Positions 1 through 8,096 of a DNA stretch of 64,000 nucleotides are shown here, in pieces. Under the pieces are notes generated by a model. That model was not told where the DNA came from, made no database searches, and was given only the letters and a program-made list of their open reading frames with translations. The stretch is from Rhodanobacter glycinis (GTDB taxonomy: Bacteria > Pseudomonadota > Gammaproteobacteria > Xanthomonadales > Rhodanobacteraceae): NCBI RefSeq assembly GCF_006438785.1, contig NZ_RCZB01000001.1, forward strand, positions 1,003,912 through 1,067,911, given 5' to 3'. Numbering within the stretch: position 1 is the stretch's first letter; the number at the start of each line of letters is the position of its first letter. Position numbers and translations under genes: made by a program.

Positions 1-1897
1 ATTCCGCTTCCAGCGCTTCCTTCTCGCGGCGCAGTTCGGTCTGACGCTGTCCCAGCCGCATCATTTCCTGGGTCGGGCCGTTGTAGGTGGCTGGATCAGC
101 CAGCTGGATTTCCAGGGTGGCCAGTTCGATGTCGATCGTGGCGTTGCGGGTTTCGATCCGCTTCACGCGCTGGCGTGAGGTTTTTTCATTCTCGCGCTGG
201 ACGGCTGCATGGCGGCGGCGTTCCTCGGGCGATTCGTCCGGCACGATCTTGAGCACCGGTTTGGCCGCCGCCGAGGCCGCTCCAGCCTTGGCCGCCTTCT
301 TGCTGGTCGCACCGCGTGTGCGCAACCACTTGGCGTAGTCATCCAGATCGCCGTCGAAGCTTTCTACGTCGCCATCGGCGACGCGCCAGAAACTGTCGCA
401 GACCATGCCGAGCAGATGGCGGTCATGCGAGACCAGCACCAGCGCGCCGTCGAAGTCGGCCAGTGCGTCAGCCAACGCTTCGCGCATGTCCAGGTCGAGA
501 TGGTTGGTCGGCTCGTCGAGCAGCAACAGGTTCGGCTTGTCCCACGCGATCAGCGCCAGCGCGAGGCGCGCCCGCTCGCCGCCGGAGAAACCGTCGACCG
601 ATTCGAATGCGCGTTCGCCGGCGAAATTCCAGGTACCGAGGAAATCGCGCATGACCTGCGTGGCCACGCCCGGTGCCTTGTCCTGCAGATGATCGAGCGC
701 GCTGGTGCCTGCGCGCAGGCTCTCGACCGTGTGCTGGGCGAAATAGCCGATCTTCAGATCCTTGTGCGCCTTGCGCTCGCCACTGAATGGATCGAGCTCG
801 CCGACCAGGGTCTTCACCAGGGTCGATTTGCCGGCGCCGTTGGGGCCGAGCAAACCGATCCGCTCACCCGCCTCCAGGCTGAAGCGGACATCGCGCAGGA
901 TGATGTTGAGATCCTCGCCATCCGCAGTCGGATAACCCGCCGTGATGTCTTCCAGCTGCAGCATCGAATCGGGCAGCCGTCCAGGCACCGGGAACTGGAA
1001 GCTGAAAGGACGTTCGGCGCGCACCGCTTCGGTGCCGGCCATCTTCTCCAGCCGCTTCATGCGCGATTGCGCCTGCTTGGCCTTGCTGGCTTTCGCCTTG
1101 AAACGGTCGACGAACGACTGCAGGTGCGCCCGCTCGGCCTGCGCCCGCTCATGCGAGATCTGCTGCTGGCGCAACTGTTCGGCACGCAGGCGTTCGAATG
1201 CGCTGTAGTTGCCGGTGTACAGGGTCGCCTTGCCGTCGTTGAGATGCAGCGTGTGGGTGATCACGCCGTCGAGGAATTCGCGATCGTGCGAGATGATCAG
1301 CAAGGTGCCCTGATAGCGGCGCAGCCACTCCTCCAGCCACAGCACGGCATCGAGATCGAGATGGTTGGTCGGCTCATCGAGCAGCAGCAAATCCGACGGA
1401 CACATCAGCGCTCGTGCCAGGTTCAGGCGCCCGCGCCAGCCGCCGGAGAACTCCTTCACGGCGCGCTCGTGCGTTTCCGGCGGAAAGCCCAGGCCGTGCA
1501 GCAAGCGGCCCGCGCGGGCGCGGCCGTCGTAGCCGTTCAACTCTTCGATGCGGTGATGCGCTCTGGCCATCGCATCCATGTCGCCACGCTCGCCGGCGTC
1601 GGCTTCGTCGCGCATGGCTGCGGCCAGTTCCTCGTCGCCGCCCAGCACGTAGTCAATCGCCGCATCCGGCAACGCCGGGGTTTCCTGCGCCACCGAGGCC
1701 AGCCGCAGCTTGGCCGGCATGTCCAGCTCGCCGGCATCGCTCTCCAGCTTGCCCTGCAGGGCCGCGAACAGACTGGATTTGCCACAGCCGTTGCGGCCGA
1801 TCACGCCCAGGCGCCAGCCGCTCTGGATCACCAGGTCGATATCGGAAAGCAGCAGGCGGGTGCCGCGGCGCAAAGCAAAGTGTCGAAAGGAAATCAT
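1..1897 (-). CDS. ABC-F family ATPase (YheS/Uup-like), 3' end outside window
   Basis: ABC-F proteins are soluble tandem ATPases, many of which act on the ribosome. About 632 codons are visible and the C-terminus lies off the left edge. The N-terminal domain starts at the ATG at 1897 and has a Walker A (GRNGCGKSS), an ABC signature (FSGGWRGR) and a Walker B (LLLLDEPTNHLD). A basic linker (about residues 240-290) leads to a second domain with Walker A GPNGAGKST, signature FSGGERAR and a second LLLLDEPTNHLD. There are no membrane segments. The visible end is a charged, probably coiled-coil tail rich in Arg and Glu, as in the YheS subgroup. The two complete domains identify the family; which subfamily, YheS or Uup, is inferred from the tail only. 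A long antisense ORF on the + strand over this gene is a GC-frame shadow. Confidence 0.92.
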   Translation of the reverse strand, partial: MISFRHFALRRGTRLLLSDIDLVIQSGWRLGVIGRNGCGKSSLFAALQGKLESDAGELDMPAKLRLASVAQETPALPDAAIDYVLGGDEELAAAMRDEADAGERGDMDAMARAHHRIEELNGYDGRARAGRLLHGLGFPPETHERAVKEFSGGWRGRLNLARALMCPSDLLLLDEPTNHLDLDAVLWLEEWLRRYQGTLLIISHDREFLDGVITHTLHLNDGKATLYTGNYSAFERLRAEQLRQQQISHERAQAERAHLQSFVDRFKAKASKAKQAQSRMKRLEKMAGTEAVRAERPFSFQFPVPGRLPDSMLQLEDITAGYPTADGEDLNIILRDVRFSLEAGERIGLLGPNGAGKSTLVKTLVGELDPFSGERKAHKDLKIGYFAQHTVESLRAGTSALDHLQDKAPGVATQVMRDFLGTWNFAGERAFESVDGFSGGERARLALALIAWDKPNLLLLDEPTNHLDLDMREALADALADFDGALVLVSHDRHLLGMVCDSFWRVADGDVESFDGDLDDYAKWLRTRGATSKKAAKAGAASAAAKPVLKIVPDESPEERRRHAAVQRENEKTSRQRVKRIETRNATIDIELATLEIQLADPATYNGPTQEMMRLGQRQTELRREKEALEAE

Positions 1898-2102
1898 GGA
1901 ATAACAGGTGTCCGAACCGGGGCAGGCAATCATCTGCAGCCGCCCATGATAGCGGTGATGGCGCTATTCTCGACGAACCGGCCGGTTATGCCGCACAAGG
2001 CTGAATGCCGAGCCCATCGCAATCGGCACAAACCGGCATGGCGTAGCATAGACAGTTCTGCTACAACGACGCCGCATACAGCCTTGTATGGAGAGGGGAG
2101 CC

Positions 2103-2459
2103 ATGGTCAAGTTCACAAGCAGTTTGCCGCTCATCGTCATGTTGGCGGTCACCGCCGGTTTTGCCGTGCCACAGGTCGCCCAGGCACGCCAGCACGGGGA
2201 CAATCTGCTGATTCATCGCGTGCAGCAGGAAAAGGGCATGAACCTGCCCAGTCGCGGCATGAGCATGGGGCAGGTGGAAAAAACCTGGGGCACCCCGCAG
2301 CGCAAGCTGTCGCCACGCGGTGGTGACACCAGCAAGCACCCGCAGATCAACCGCTGGGAGTATGCGAATTTCATCGTGTATTTCGAACACAGCCACGTGA
2401 TCCACTCAGTGCTGAACACGCCGGCCGGCAACAACACCAATCCGGCCAGCGTCAACTGA
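2103..2459 (+). CDS. small exported protein, unknown function
   Basis: 118 residues. The N-terminus has a clear Sec signal peptide: a Lys, a hydrophobic stretch (LPLIVMLAVTAGFAV), then a probable cleavage after VAQA. The mature part is about 90 residues and hydrophilic, with a GMSMGQVEKTWGTPQ segment. This resembles the short MxxVxxxWGxP motif of SmpA/BamE-like periplasmic or lipoprotein folds, but no lipobox Cys is present, so it is predicted to be soluble and periplasmic. The start at 2103 is preferred over the in-frame ATG at 2088 because GGAGAGGGG sits just upstream of it. A strong hairpin terminator follows at 2477-2506. I do not recognise a characterised homologue; an outer-membrane-assembly-like fold is only a suggestion. 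Confidence 0.75.
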   Translation: MVKFTSSLPLIVMLAVTAGFAVPQVAQARQHGDNLLIHRVQQEKGMNLPSRGMSMGQVEKTWGTPQRKLSPRGGDTSKHPQINRWEYANFIVYFEHSHVIHSVLNTPAGNNTNPASVN

Positions 2460-2476
2460 TCAACCCTTCCGACGGC

Positions 2477-2506
2477 GCGGCCTGTGGCGACACAGGCCGC
2501 GTTTTC
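2477..2506 (+). terminator. intrinsic terminator after small exported protein gene
   Basis: A perfect 10-bp GC-rich stem (GCGGCCTGTG / CACAGGCCGC) closed by a GCGA (GNRA) tetraloop and followed by GTTTTC. It lies 17 nt after the stop codon of the exported-protein gene. Confidence 0.75.
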
Positions 2507-2590
2507 GTGTGTGCAGCGATCACCTCGTCGTACACTTTGCCGCCTGACGCCTCCAGCGGCACCCTCTTCCATCGCATGAGACAGCCCAGC

Positions 2591-3640
2591 ATGACCGACC
2601 CCTCCTTGCGCCTGCCGGCCGAATGGGAACCGCAGGCCGCGGTGCTGATCGCATGGCCGCATGCAGGCACCGATTGGGCCGATCGGCTGGCCTCGGTGGA
2701 AACCACCTACGTGGCTTTGGCCGCTGCGGTGACCCGATTCCAGCGTCTGATCATCGTGGTAGGCGATGCCGGGCTGCATGCCCACGTGCAGTCACAATTG
2801 CGTGACGCGGGCGTGGATCTGTCGAAGGTCCGCTTCGTCGAACTGCCGTATGACGACACCTGGTTGCGCGACTCCGGCCCGATCACCCTGCAGGGCGGCG
2901 GCGATGCCGATTCCCAACGATATTTCCAGCTCACCGATTTCCGCTTCACCGGCTGGGGCGGCAAGTTTGGCGCCGAGCAGGACGACGCGCTGGTCGCCGG
3001 GCTGGTCGACGCGGGCGTATTCGGCCATGCCGCGCACAAGCGCATCGACTGGGCGCTGGAAGGCGGCGGCATCGAGAGCGACGGCCAAGGCAGCGTGCTC
3101 ACCACCTGGCGCTGCCTGGTGCAACGGCATCCGGAACAGTCACGCGAGGAAATGAGCGCGATCCTGCGCGATAGCCTGCACGCTGATCGCGTGCTCTGGC
3201 TGGACTACGGCTACCTCGAAGGCGACGACACCGACGCGCACATCGACACCCTCGCCCGCTTCGCGCCGGGCCAGCGCATCGTGTTCCAGGCCTGCTCCGA
3301 CGTCACTGATCCGCATCACGACGAACTGCAGCGGATGGCAACCGAGCTCGCCGCATTGCGCACGCCGGATGGCCGTCCCTATCAGCTCCATCCCTTGCCG
3401 TGGCCACAGCCGATCCTCGACCAGGGCCGTCGTCTGGCCGCCTCGTATGCGAATTACCTGATCGTCAATGGCGCCGTGCTGGTGCCCGCCTACGGCGATC
3501 CGGCCGACGACGAGGCCGCCCGCGGCATCGGCATGGCGCATCCGGGCCGCGAGATCGTGCAGGTGCCCTGCCGTCCACTGATCTGGCAGAACGGCAGCCT
3601 GCACTGCATCACCATGCAGCTGCCGGCAGGCATCGCCTGA
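2591..3640 (+). CDS. aguA: agmatine deiminase
   Basis: Hydrolyses agmatine to N-carbamoylputrescine and ammonia, the first step of the arginine-decarboxylase route to putrescine. 349 residues from the ATG at 2591, close to the usual length of the guanidino-group-modifying pentein family. Visible motifs are the substrate-binding LPYDDTWLRDSGP region, the EGGGIESDG loop, the catalytic His in DAHIDTLARF and the C-terminal catalytic Cys in GSLHCITMQLP. The next gene, 50 nt downstream, encodes the enzyme for the following step, which makes the assignment firm. In-frame ATGs at 2576 and a far-upstream start at 2507 exist. 2591 was chosen because family members begin close to the LPAEWEPQ segment; 2576 remains possible, as neither has a strong ribosome binding site. 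Confidence 0.95.
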   Translation: MTDPSLRLPAEWEPQAAVLIAWPHAGTDWADRLASVETTYVALAAAVTRFQRLIIVVGDAGLHAHVQSQLRDAGVDLSKVRFVELPYDDTWLRDSGPITLQGGGDADSQRYFQLTDFRFTGWGGKFGAEQDDALVAGLVDAGVFGHAAHKRIDWALEGGGIESDGQGSVLTTWRCLVQRHPEQSREEMSAILRDSLHADRVLWLDYGYLEGDDTDAHIDTLARFAPGQRIVFQACSDVTDPHHDELQRMATELAALRTPDGRPYQLHPLPWPQPILDQGRRLAASYANYLIVNGAVLVPAYGDPADDEAARGIGMAHPGREIVQVPCRPLIWQNGSLHCITMQLPAGIA

Positions 3641-3690
3641 GTCGCATCGGCTAAACTGGCAAGTCTGGCAAACGCCGAGGATTCACACCG

Positions 3691-4581
3691 ATGACCCGCA
3701 AGACCCTCAAGGTCGCGCTGCTGCAGGAAACCGATCGCGGCAGCCGCGATGCCAACCTGGATGCGATCGAAGCCGGTCTGCGCGAAGCGGCCGCGGCCGG
3801 CGTCGAGCTGGTGCTGCTGCAGGAGCTGCACAACGGCTCGTACTTCTGCCAGCACGAATCGGTCGAGGTATTCGATCAGGCCGAGAGCATCCCGGGCCCC
3901 GGCACCGCACGCATCGGCAAGCTGGCCGAAGAGCTGAAGCTTGTCGTCGTCGCCTCGTTGTTCGAACGTCGCGCCGCCGGGCTGTATCACAACACCGCGG
4001 TGGTGTTCGACCGCTCGGCCGCGATCGCCGGCAAGTATCGCAAGATGCACATCCCGGACGATCCAGCGTTCTACGAGAAGTTCTATTTCACACCGGGTGA
4101 TCTCGGTTTCGAGCCGATCGACACTTCAGTCGGCCGGCTCGGCGTGCTGGTGTGCTGGGACCAGTGGTATCCGGAAGCGGCGCGCCTGATGGCGCTGGCC
4201 GGCGCCGAACTGCTGCTCTATCCCACCGCGATCGGCTGGGATCCCAACGACGAGCAGGCCGAGAAGGATCGCCAGCGCGACGCCTGGATCACCGTTCAGC
4301 GCGGCCATGCGGTCGCCAATGGCTTGCCGTTGCTCTCGTGCAACCGCACCGGTTATGAAGCCGACCCGAGCCAGGTTGGTGCAGGCATCCAGTTCTGGGG
4401 CTCAAGTTTCGTCGCCGGGCCGCAAGGCGAGTTCCTGGCCCAGGCCGGCACCAATGCGCGCGAGTTGCTGGTAGCCGAAGTCGATCTGGCGCGCAGCGAA
4501 CACGTGCGGCGGATCTGGCCGTTCCTGCGCGACCGCCGCATCGACGCCTACGCCGATCTGCTCAGGCGCTTTCGTGACTGA
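3691..4581 (+). CDS. aguB: N-carbamoylputrescine amidase
   Basis: Nitrilase-superfamily amidase converting N-carbamoylputrescine to putrescine, CO2 and ammonia. 296 residues, the usual length. The Glu-Lys-Cys catalytic triad is visible as LLQELHNGSYF (Glu), GKYRKMHIPDDP (Lys) and VLVCWDQWYPEAAR (Cys). The AguB-typical FTPGDLGF and GWDPNDEQA segments are also present. It follows aguA with a 50-nt gap on the same strand, so the two probably form a transcription unit for putrescine synthesis from agmatine. No arginine decarboxylase gene is present in the window. Confidence 0.95.
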   Translation: MTRKTLKVALLQETDRGSRDANLDAIEAGLREAAAAGVELVLLQELHNGSYFCQHESVEVFDQAESIPGPGTARIGKLAEELKLVVVASLFERRAAGLYHNTAVVFDRSAAIAGKYRKMHIPDDPAFYEKFYFTPGDLGFEPIDTSVGRLGVLVCWDQWYPEAARLMALAGAELLLYPTAIGWDPNDEQAEKDRQRDAWITVQRGHAVANGLPLLSCNRTGYEADPSQVGAGIQFWGSSFVAGPQGEFLAQAGTNARELLVAEVDLARSEHVRRIWPFLRDRRIDAYADLLRRFRD

Positions 4582-4670
4582 AGCGGCGTCTACAGCTACC
4601 CACGCTGCTTGTTCCGCACAGTGGCCGTCCCCATCCTTGAATTTTCCCCAGTGAACGGCGTGCTGACCGC

Positions 4671-5918
4671 ATGAGTGTTTCCGAAACCGAAGTCACCCTG
4701 TTGCCCGCCTTGCAGGGGCAGCCGATCGAGCGCGTGCAGCGTGATGGCGTGGAGTATGTGGTGCTGGGCACGGCGCACGTCTCGCGCAGCAGCATGGAAG
4801 CCGTCGACGCACTGCTGGCACACGAACCCTTCGATGCCGTTGCGGTGGAGCTGTGCGAGAGCCGGGCCCAGAGCATGCGCGATCCGGAAGCGTTCAAGCA
4901 GATGGACCTGTTCAAGGTGATCCGCCAGGGCAAGGCCGGCATGGTGGCCGCCAGTCTGGTGCTGTCGACCTTCCAGAAACGCCTGGCCGACAAGTCCGGC
5001 ATCCAACCCGGGGCCGAGATGAAGGCCGCGATGGACGGCGCCACACAGCGCAATCTGCCGTTGTGGCTGATCGACCGCGAAGTGGGTACCACGTTGAAGC
5101 GGGCCTGGCGCAGCGTCGGCTTCTGGCAGCGCTTCGGCCTGCTCGGCGGGCTGCTGGCCAGCGTGTTCGAACGTGAGGAAATCGAACAGGCCGAGATCGA
5201 GAAACTCAAGCAAGGCGATCTGCTGGAGAGCGCGTTCAGCGAGTTCGCCAGCGAATCGAAACCGCTGTATGAAAGCCTTATCGGCGAGCGCGACGCTTTC
5301 ATGGCGGCACGCCTGCGCCAGGAGGTGGCCCAGTCAGTTCCGGTCGAATCGGCAGGCACGCAAAATCGCCGCGTGCTGGTGGTGATCGGCGCCGGCCACC
5401 TCAAGGGTCTGTGCACGTTGCTGCGTGAACAGCAGGAGGATCCTGCCGGCAAGGTAGCCGAACTGGCGGCCACGCCTGCGAAGGCACGCTGGCCCAAATG
5501 GCTGGCAGCAGCACTCGTGTTGCTGGTATTCGCGGCGATCGCCTGGGCATTCCACCGCAATGCGGCGCTGGGTACGCAGGCACTGATGGCCTGGGTGCTG
5601 TTCACCGGTGGCTTCGCTGCCATCGGCGCATTGGCGGCGGGTGGACACCCGCTCAGCATCCTCGCGGCCTTCATCGCCGCACCGATCAAGCCGTTCCGTC
5701 CCGGCATTCCTGCCGGTGGCATCAGCGCGATGGCCGAAGCCTGGGTGCGCCGACCACGCGTGGTGGATTTCGACACCTTGCGCGATGACATCGTGCACTG
5801 GAGCGGCTGGTGGAAAAACCGCGTCGCGCGCACCCTGCTCAACTTCTTCCTGGTCAGCGTGGGCACGATCATCGGCGAGTACAGCGCCGGGATCCACATC
5901 TTCAAAAGCCTGATCTGA
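4671..5918 (+). CDS. TraB/PrgY-family membrane protein
   Basis: 415 residues. The N-terminal two thirds match the TraB/GumN-type fold: an early VVLGTAHVSRSS motif with the conserved GTxH, an ELCESRAQSM segment (ExR), and a later VIGAGHLKG motif carrying the second conserved GxxH. The C-terminal 150 residues contain four hydrophobic segments (roughly residues 278-296, 305-325, 330-345 and 390-410), so the protein is an inner-membrane protein with a large soluble domain. Plasmid relatives (TraB, PrgY) reduce pheromone-like peptide activity and are thought to act as metalloproteases. The chromosomal bacterial versions have no established function. Its neighbours give no functional hint. The antisense ORF covering it is a shadow. 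Confidence 0.8.
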   Translation: MSVSETEVTLLPALQGQPIERVQRDGVEYVVLGTAHVSRSSMEAVDALLAHEPFDAVAVELCESRAQSMRDPEAFKQMDLFKVIRQGKAGMVAASLVLSTFQKRLADKSGIQPGAEMKAAMDGATQRNLPLWLIDREVGTTLKRAWRSVGFWQRFGLLGGLLASVFEREEIEQAEIEKLKQGDLLESAFSEFASESKPLYESLIGERDAFMAARLRQEVAQSVPVESAGTQNRRVLVVIGAGHLKGLCTLLREQQEDPAGKVAELAATPAKARWPKWLAAALVLLVFAAIAWAFHRNAALGTQALMAWVLFTGGFAAIGALAAGGHPLSILAAFIAAPIKPFRPGIPAGGISAMAEAWVRRPRVVDFDTLRDDIVHWSGWWKNRVARTLLNFFLVSVGTIIGEYSAGIHIFKSLI

Positions 5919-6013
5919 GCGTTACAGCCGGTGGTCTCACGGCAGTTGTCAGCACGGCCCATGCTACGATTCGCGCCGCCTGTGGCCTGTTCGCAGCGCA
6001 CTCGAACACTCTT

Positions 6014-6100
6014 GCCCGGGTGGCGAAACTGGTAGACGCAAGGGACTTAAAATCCCTCACCCTCACGGGTATCCCGGTTCGATTCCGGGCCCGGGCACCA
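6014..6100 (+). tRNA. tRNA-Leu (UAA anticodon)
   Basis: 87 nt including an encoded CCA. The acceptor stem pairs GCCCGGG with CCCGGGC, the anticodon loop contains ACTTAAAAT with anticodon TAA, there is a long variable arm as expected for Leu, and the T arm has GGTTCGATTCC. In enteric bacteria the equivalent gene (leuZ) lies downstream of pgsA-glyW-cysT on the same strand. Here it sits next to the same genes but on the opposite strand (see findings). Confidence 0.97.
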
Positions 6101-6147
6101 ACAGCCGCATGTCGCGCATGCTTCGTGGCTTTCCGGTCTTGATTCGA

Positions 6148-6177
6148 GGAGTGCGGCGGACAACGCCGCCGCACTCC
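6148..6177. other. strong hairpin between convergent tRNA-Leu and HU genes
   Basis: A perfect 12-bp stem (GGAGTGCGGCGG / CCGCCGCACTCC) with a 6-nt loop, placed where transcription from tRNA-Leu (+) and the HU gene (-) would meet. Neither side carries a T-run, so a terminator role is plausible from position but not proven. Confidence 0.5.
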
Positions 6178-6207
6178 GGTGATCGACTGTCGTCAGGTAC
6201 GACGGGA

Positions 6208-6591
6208 TCAGGCAGCAGCGTCTTTCAGCTTCTTCAGCGGGCGGATCTTGACCTTGACCGATGCCGGCTTGGCGGCGAACCACTGCTCTTCCTTGGTGAA
6301 CGGATTGATGCCCTTGCGCTTGGGCTTGGCCGGTACGCTGACCGCGGAAATCTTCAGCAAGCCAGGCAGCATGAACGAGCCTGCACCCTTCTTGTGCACC
6401 GATCCGGCTACAGCGCCTTCCAGCGCAGCGAGCACGGCGCGCACGTCCTTGGCAATGACACCGCTCGCCTCGACGATATGCGTCACCAGACCGGATTTGC
6501 TCAAGACTTCCTTGATCGGTTTGGGAGCGGCGGGTGCGGCCTTCGCCTTGGATACTGTTTTGTTCTTGACTGCCTTCTGCGTCTTTGCCAT
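6208..6591 (-). CDS. HU/IHF-family DNA-binding protein
   Basis: 127 residues. The family core is recognisable from about residue 25 (PIKEVLSKSGLVTHIVEASG) to the end, with GSFMLPGLLKISA forming the start of the beta arm and KGINPFTKEEQWFAAKPAS the HU-like arm-return region. It is preceded by a Lys/Ala/Pro-rich tail of about 22 residues. The length exceeds canonical 90-residue HU because of this tail. Histone-like proteins with such extensions are common in Xanthomonadales. The start at 6591 has GGGGA upstream; an upstream in-frame ATG at 6630 lacks a ribosome binding site. A nucleoid-associated role is inferred from the family. Confidence 0.88.
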   Translation of the reverse strand: MAKTQKAVKNKTVSKAKAAPAAPKPIKEVLSKSGLVTHIVEASGVIAKDVRAVLAALEGAVAGSVHKKGAGSFMLPGLLKISAVSVPAKPKRKGINPFTKEEQWFAAKPASVKVKIRPLKKLKDAAA

Positions 6592-6834
6592 GGATTTCCC
6601 CGTCGTCAATAAATGATGGAATGTTTGCATTGCCTCTCGGCAGGGTGAATGTAGGGGAATTCTGCGTTGTAGCCAACGGGTTTGAGTGGCAACAAGTGCA
6701 TTCTGGTCGTCAAATCAGGCGAGCTGGATCAATCGATGTCGCCTGTGGTGCCGCAATGGCTTCGTTCCGACAGGTATTCGTTGCGCTGTTGTAGCCAGCT
6801 TCAGCGGATTTTGAACACGCATCAGGCAACAAAA
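6592..6834. other. intergenic region upstream of the HU gene
   Basis: About 240 nt between the HU start and the terminator of the tRNA-Cys gene. Short overlapping ORFs here have no coding character. It presumably holds the HU promoter on the - strand, but I see no convincing consensus elements. Confidence 0.4.
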
Positions 6835-6855
6835 AACCCGCCAGTGGCGGGTTTT
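6835..6855 (-). terminator. terminator after tRNA-Cys
   Basis: AACCCGCC and GGCGGGTT form an 8-bp stem with a 3-nt loop. On the - strand the hairpin is followed by a T-run (TTTTTTG), directly downstream of tRNA-Cys. Confidence 0.85.
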
Positions 6856-6883
6856 GAGGGCTGGGTCGCAGCCTGTTGCGCAA

Positions 6884-6957
6884 TGGAGGCCAAGGTCGGA
6901 ATCGAACCGGCGTACGCGGCTTTGCAGGCCGCTGCATGACCACTCTGCCACCTGGCC
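6884..6957 (-). tRNA. tRNA-Cys (GCA anticodon)
   Basis: 74 nt with an encoded CCA. GGCCAGG pairs with CTTGGCC in the acceptor, the anticodon loop reads CCTGCAAAG (anticodon GCA), and the T arm has GGTTCGATTCC. It lies downstream of the tRNA-Gly genes and pgsA, the arrangement seen as pgsA-glyW-cysT in enteric bacteria. A decayed partial copy of this tRNA lies at 49472-49524. Confidence 0.97.
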
Positions 6958-7004
6958 ATTGCTTGGTGCAGTGCGACCGTGATGATCGCAGTTGCTTCAA
7001 AAAA

Positions 7005-7030
7005 CAAAACCCCGGTGAACCGAGGTTTTG
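7005..7030 (-). terminator. hairpin between tRNA-Gly and tRNA-Cys
   Basis: An 11-bp stem (CAAAACCTCGG with CCGGGGTTTTG, one G-T pair) with a TTCA loop, followed on the - strand by TTTTTTG. It may terminate or attenuate transcription from tRNA-Gly before tRNA-Cys, or serve as a processing signal. Confidence 0.7.
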
Positions 7031-7038
7031 CGGAAAAC

Positions 7039-7114
<76 letters not shown>

Positions 7115-7228
7115 ATCGGAGCCGCGAATCATAGCAGAACGCAGTCGCTTGTGAATAGCCATGACGCCACTATTCGATCCGTATCTGCACGCCGCGTGAC
7201 ATGCCGCCAGACACTCCGGCAAAAACGA

Positions 7229-7255
7229 CAAAGCCCCGATCGGATCGGGGCTTTG
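7229..7255 (-). terminator. hairpin between the two tRNA-Gly genes
   Basis: A 12-bp near-perfect stem (AAAGCCCCGATC with GATCGGGGCTTT) with T residues after it on the - strand (TTTGTCGTTTTTG). It lies just downstream of the first-transcribed tRNA-Gly copy. Confidence 0.7.
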
Positions 7256-7264
7256 TCTGCAAAC

Positions 7265-7340
<76 letters not shown>

Positions 7341-7412
7341 ATTGGAGCCGCGCATTCTAATACGTGAATGCAGATCGTCAAGCCCGTAATGATCGGGCGG
7401 GCGTCATGGCGA

Positions 7413-8024
7413 TCATGCGTGATCATTTCCACTGGTCGGTTGCGGCGGTGTGTCGCCACGCAAGATCGGCCATGCCGCGCGCAGGTAGTACAGGCCGGAC
7501 CAGATCGTGAGCACGCCGGCAATCACCAGCAGGGCCTCGCCGATGTGATACAGCCGCAACGCCTCGGCGGCTTTCTCGTGCTGCACGATCAACACCACCA
7601 GCGCGACCATCTGCATGACGGTCTTGAGTTTGCCTATGAAGGCGACCTTGACGGTGGCACGCATGCCGATCTCGGCCATCCATTCGCGCAACGCCGACAC
7701 ACTGATCTCGCGGCCGACGATCACCGCCGCAGTCACCGCCATCAGGATGCCCGGCCAGCCGCCACGGTGCGACTCCACCAGCAGGAACAAGGTCACCGCC
7801 ACCATCAGCTTGTCGGCGACCGGATCGAGAAAGGCGCCGAATGCCGAGGTGAGATTCATCCGCCGCGCCAGATAGCCGTCCAGCCAGTCGGTGAATGCCG
7901 CCAGCACGAACACGATCGCCGCCGTGATGTTGTGGCCGGGGAACGGCAGGTAGAACGCCACCACCATGACCGGCAGCAATGCGACGCGGAAAAGGGTCAG
8001 CCAGGTCGGCAGGTTGATGCGCAT
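7413..8024 (-). CDS. pgsA: CDP-diacylglycerol--glycerol-3-phosphate 3-phosphatidyltransferase
   Basis: Makes phosphatidylglycerophosphate, the committed step to phosphatidylglycerol and cardiolipin, in the inner membrane. 203 residues with several transmembrane helices. The CDP-alcohol phosphotransferase signature is complete: DWLDGYLARR, then GAFLDPVADK, giving the DG..AR..G..D..D pattern. The start at 8024 gives the usual MRINLPTWLTLFR N-terminus; an upstream in-frame start at 8057 would only add an untypical extension. It lies 72 nt downstream of uvrC and upstream of tRNA-Gly and tRNA-Cys, the same order as in enteric bacteria. Confidence 0.96.
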   Translation of the reverse strand: MRINLPTWLTLFRVALLPVMVVAFYLPFPGHNITAAIVFVLAAFTDWLDGYLARRMNLTSAFGAFLDPVADKLMVAVTLFLLVESHRGGWPGILMAVTAAVIVGREISVSALREWMAEIGMRATVKVAFIGKLKTVMQMVALVVLIVQHEKAAEALRLYHIGEALLVIAGVLTIWSGLYYLRAAWPILRGDTPPQPTSGNDHA

Positions 8025-8096
8025 GATTCGATCCAGTGATTTGTTGCAGTTTCGCACGTCGACGGGCCACTGCCGAGCGAAGGCGCTGGTCGATGT

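Noticed and set aside
209..2326. 705-codon + strand ORF over the ABC-F gene
   Set aside because: Antisense to a gene with complete ABC motifs; composition is typical of a GC-rich shadow frame and it runs through the true intergenic region.
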